The position numbers and the translations under genes were made by a program. The notes beneath the pieces were generated by a model. It was given only the letters and a program-made list of their open reading frames with translations. It was not told the origin of the DNA and searched no databases. A stretch of DNA of 64,000 nucleotides from assembly GCF_027596085.1 (NCBI RefSeq), contig NC_072472.1, positions 13,192,471 to 13,256,470 of the forward strand. The letters run 5' to 3'. The stretch is from Anoplopoma fimbria. Taxonomy: Eukaryota; Chordata; Actinopteri; Perciformes; Anoplopomatidae. This document shows positions 61,372 through 64,000 of the stretch, one piece after another (the stretch's first letter is position 1; every line of letters begins with the position of its first letter).

Positions 61372-61527
61372 ATGAGTGACAATGACAAGTTAGTATCCGT
61401 AAATGAGACAACTATTATCTATAATTATGCCGTCTTGCTTTTATTTATCTCAATAATTGCTAGCTTCGTGTCATTCAACAGATCAATTCTGCATATATCA
61501 ACAAGAGGCGGCAAATTCTGTGGATAA
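61372..61527 (+). CDS. Weak candidate: 51-residue single-helix ORF
   Basis: ATG at 61372 has A at -3 and lies 29 bases after an acceptor-like tttttttatccag. The predicted peptide starts MSDNDKLVSVNETT (with an N-glycosylation sequon), has a hydrophobic stretch (AVLLLFISIIASFV) and ends KFCG. I recognise no family, and the base composition is AT-rich enough for a chance hydrophobic frame. It could equally be noise. Confidence 0.12.
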   Translation: MSDNDKLVSVNETTIIYNYAVLLLFISIIASFVSFNRSILHISTRGGKFCG

Positions 61528-62270
61528 CAACAAGCAGCAAAACATAATTTCATAAAAAAGGAAATCTAGAGCAAGCAAGAAAATATGAGCTTGGCAGGAA
61601 GAGACAAGAATGAGTATTTAATCATGGAGACAGGAGGTAGTAAATCAGGGTTATAGTAAAATGTGGAGTTTGCATCTGGTGTGTGTGTTGGAACACAAAT
61701 GTAAGCTGGTCACAAATCTGCCCATCCTAACATGCATTCATAGCAAAAGAAGGACTCACAAAGCAACATGTGCATTGATTTTGAGTGGAAATGTTTTGCC
61801 AAGTGTGACTCAAAAAACACAATCTGTTTCTCATATTTATGACATTTGGCCAGCTAAAAAAAACTTGCCCTGGCTGTTATTTGTGCATCGCAAATGTTGT
61901 CCTGTCACTAACAAATACGTCATTTTGTGCGTTTGCTTATGTGTCTCCCATGATGCATTAATCAAACTCCAAAACACGATACGGAAGAAAGGGAACAGAT
62001 GAAGTTCCCAAAGTTTCCCCTTTTTGCCCTTTGACCCATTTTTGAGAAGAGTGAGAGTAAGACAGTGAGAAAGAGAGAGAGAGAGGGAAAGAGTTCATAG
62101 AGTGGGTTTGAAAAGAGGACATTGAAGTTTACTTTGCATTTCCTGGTTATAATTCAGGATAAGGAAAAACCCTCTTTGCGGTATGATCTCAACGCTGGCA
62201 GTTTACTAGCTGAGCGTCAAGCAGTGAAAGGTATTAAACTGGTTCTTAAGCTTCCACAGATGGATATACA

Positions 62271-62750
62271 ATGGTAAGGCCCCTTTTCCGCTTTACCCCA
62301 GATTCACTGTACATAATCTTAGATGTGTTGGAATGTGAATGGGGTGCACAATAAACATTTCTTCACTGTAAAGGACAGATGTCTCCGTAGCATCAGCAGC
62401 AATTGCAGGGGTAAGATGAGCAGCTTTCACAGTAAGCCACAATGAAAGGCTCTGAGGCGCCATGATGAGCAGTGCTGTAAGCTGCACTCGCTCAGAATAA
62501 AGTTGAGGCTGTTTTCTTGAACTTTTTTTTTCTTCAGGAGGATAAGGATTTGTGGGAGAATGCGGGGATCACTCTGGTTTTATGGCTAGTTTTGATTGGT
62601 TTAGTACAGTTCATCCAGTCATGCCATCGTTATGGGGTTTCAGAGGATGAAGAGGAAGGGAAGATATATGCAAAAACATGCAAAGAAGATCATATAGACC
62701 CACTTACTTATTACAAGACTTACCAGAAAAGTGTACCACGATGTGTATAA
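62271..62750 (+). CDS. Candidate small membrane protein, two exons (ATG 62271-62273; 62538-62750)
   Basis: The ATG at 62271 is the last codon before a consensus donor (atg-gtaagg). After a 262-bp intron, acceptor ttttttttcttcag leads in frame into 70 more codons. The 71-residue product begins MEDKDLWENAG, has a hydrophobic helix (ITLVLWLVLIGLVQFI), an acidic SEDEEEG and a Tyr/Lys-rich end. AATAAA lies at 62967-62972, about 220 bases past the stop. Context at the ATG is good (acaatgg after splicing). Against it, an out-of-frame ATG at 62260 precedes it and I recognise no family. Exon 2 could instead be the last exon of a larger gene, or a chance frame. Confidence 0.25.
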
Positions 62751-62966
62751 CCATAATTCAGGGTACAGTGAAACCTTAATGGCAGTTAGTGGATTGATAT
62801 AGACACTGGTAGCAATATTCTTTAATAGACTAAAGCTCATCATGAGTTCAATAAGAATTCCAAACAGGTTTGATCAGCTGTGCATGACTATGACCCTGGG
62901 CTGCACTGAAGTGACACACACACACCGGGAGAAAGGACCACTTCCAAAACAAACAAAATGAAAAAT

Positions 62967-62972
62967 AATAAA
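62967..62972 (+). terminator. Candidate poly(A) signal AATAAA
   Basis: A perfect hexamer about 220 bases after the stop codon of the candidate small membrane protein. Hexamers are frequent in AT-rich DNA, so this is weak support only. Confidence 0.25.
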
Positions 62973-63346
62973 GTCTGCCAATGGAACAAGCAAAAATGTG
63001 CTCAATGATATTGCTTCGAATAAGATAGAGATGTTAAGGCCCCTATATCATAATGAAATGTTACTTGTAAGGTGATATCTATATATCTAGGTGTTAGACA
63101 AATATACAAAGTAAGATTTTGCATTTTTGCTGTAGGGCAATTGTGCAATCATCACAGCAGTTACAAAACAATTCACTTGTAGGAAATGGAGTCTGGTGTC
63201 TTTTGCTCTCATCTAACTCAGGTTCACAGGTTTTCACACACTATCTAAACACACTGAGATTCAGTCCAGCTAGCAGAACTGAGAGCAAATTTACACCATG
63301 ACCATATAAGGACAATATGTCTCCTGATCTGCAATCTGAAATGCAG

Positions 63347-63347
<1 letters not shown>
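62973..63347. other. Intergenic DNA, nothing recognised
   Basis: No exon, RNA gene or transposon seen. The 60-codon open frame at 63119-63301 has no family resemblance. Confidence 0.6.
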
Positions 63348-63385
<38 letters not shown>

Positions 63386-63438
63386 CGCGCGTGCGCGTGC
63401 GTGCGTGCGCGCGTGCGTGTGTGTGCATGTGTGCGTGC
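63348..63438 (+). repeat. Compound (TG)n(CG)n alternating tract
   Basis: A (GT)n run passes into pure GC alternation (63377-63391 region) and then mixed TGCG and TGTG units. About 90 bases of unbroken purine-pyrimidine alternation, apart from a short slip, make this a potential Z-DNA site. Confidence 0.95.
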
Positions 63439-64000
63439 TCAACCTTTTTTAGAAAGCGAGGACATTTTCACTCCTTCAAAATACATTTGTGTGGTTAAGA
63501 TAAGGCATGAGGGTTAAGGTTAGAAATAGGATTATTTTTCAGGTTAGGCGTTGTGATTGTTATTGTCATGGTCAACGTTATGGTTTGGGGCTAGGGAATA
63601 TAGACAGTCTTATACACTATATGTAATATATGACTTGGTAGTGTATTTCACCATGTGAAATTGAATATCAATTTTATTTCTATTTTTCCTGACTTGCTAT
63701 TTTCAATATCATGTTTCTATCCCAAATAAAACATGGGGTTAAATCCCCAGTCTCTGCCTGAGTTCCCAAAAAGGAATCAATGAAAACCCTCAGAGTAATA
63801 TACTTTCTCCATTTTACAACATGTCAGAATCGTGGTGTAATGTTCCAAAAATGCAACAATTTCTCATCCCCTAGAAGCTTTTCTGGATCCTCATGTGCAT
63901 AGCGTTTCTTAAAGGAGTCGGGGGATAAAACATGGAATGGGTTTGGAGGGAATACAAGAATGAGAAGAGGGAATTTCAAGAAAGTGTAAAATCTGCAAGT
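63439..64000. other. Right end, nothing recognised
   Basis: No exon, RNA gene or known repeat seen in the last 560 bases. Confidence 0.6.

Overview
The window is vertebrate nuclear DNA, almost certainly from a teleost fish. It has a split gene with GT-AG introns, long CA/TG microsatellites, tRNA-derived SINEs with fish-type 3' tails, and non-autonomous DNA-transposon remnants. There are no bacterial-style gene arrays. One gene is identified with high confidence: dachsous cadherin-related 1 (dchs1; the a or b paralogue cannot be told from this sequence). It lies on the + strand, and its last 25 coding exons run from 21648 to the stop codon at 41417.

These exons join in frame into 2,705 residues: about 22 tandem extracellular cadherin (EC) repeats, one transmembrane helix (40266-40346) and a 356-residue cytoplasmic tail whose conserved blocks match vertebrate DCHS1. 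Full-length human DCHS1 is about 3,298 residues with 27 EC repeats. The missing signal peptide and first five or so EC repeats (about 590 residues) must lie upstream, so positions 1-21647 are read as part of a very long intron. That stretch holds a SINE, a retroposon tail, a MITE-like remnant, an ordered dispersed-repeat fragment and an (AC)n tract, but no convincing exon. Dachsous 1 is the large atypical cadherin that binds Fat4 on neighbouring cells and acts in planar polarity and Hippo-linked growth control.

Downstream of dchs1 (41418-64000) comes a short 3' UTR with a plausible poly(A) signal at 41649, then about 22 kb with no recognisable conserved gene. Notable there are an inverted-repeat DNA element (44079-44911) with a reverse-oriented SINE inside it, a 43-bp-arm inverted repeat (56880-57002) beside a dispersed-repeat copy, a 29-bp near-perfect palindrome (53969-53997), and a mixed TG/CG alternating tract (63348-63438). 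Near the right end is a speculative two-exon small membrane protein (ATG at 62271, exon 62538-62750, poly(A) signal 62967), with a second, weaker single-helix ORF at 61372-61527.

No undescribed system can be demonstrated. The observations most worth checking are the microprotein candidate, the TG repeat against the exon 2 splice donor, the nested transposon, the long hairpin, and the furin-like and calcium-free-linker features of the Dachsous ectodomain. Exon numbers are window numbers. EC numbers assume the 27-repeat architecture. Repeat family calls were made by eye.
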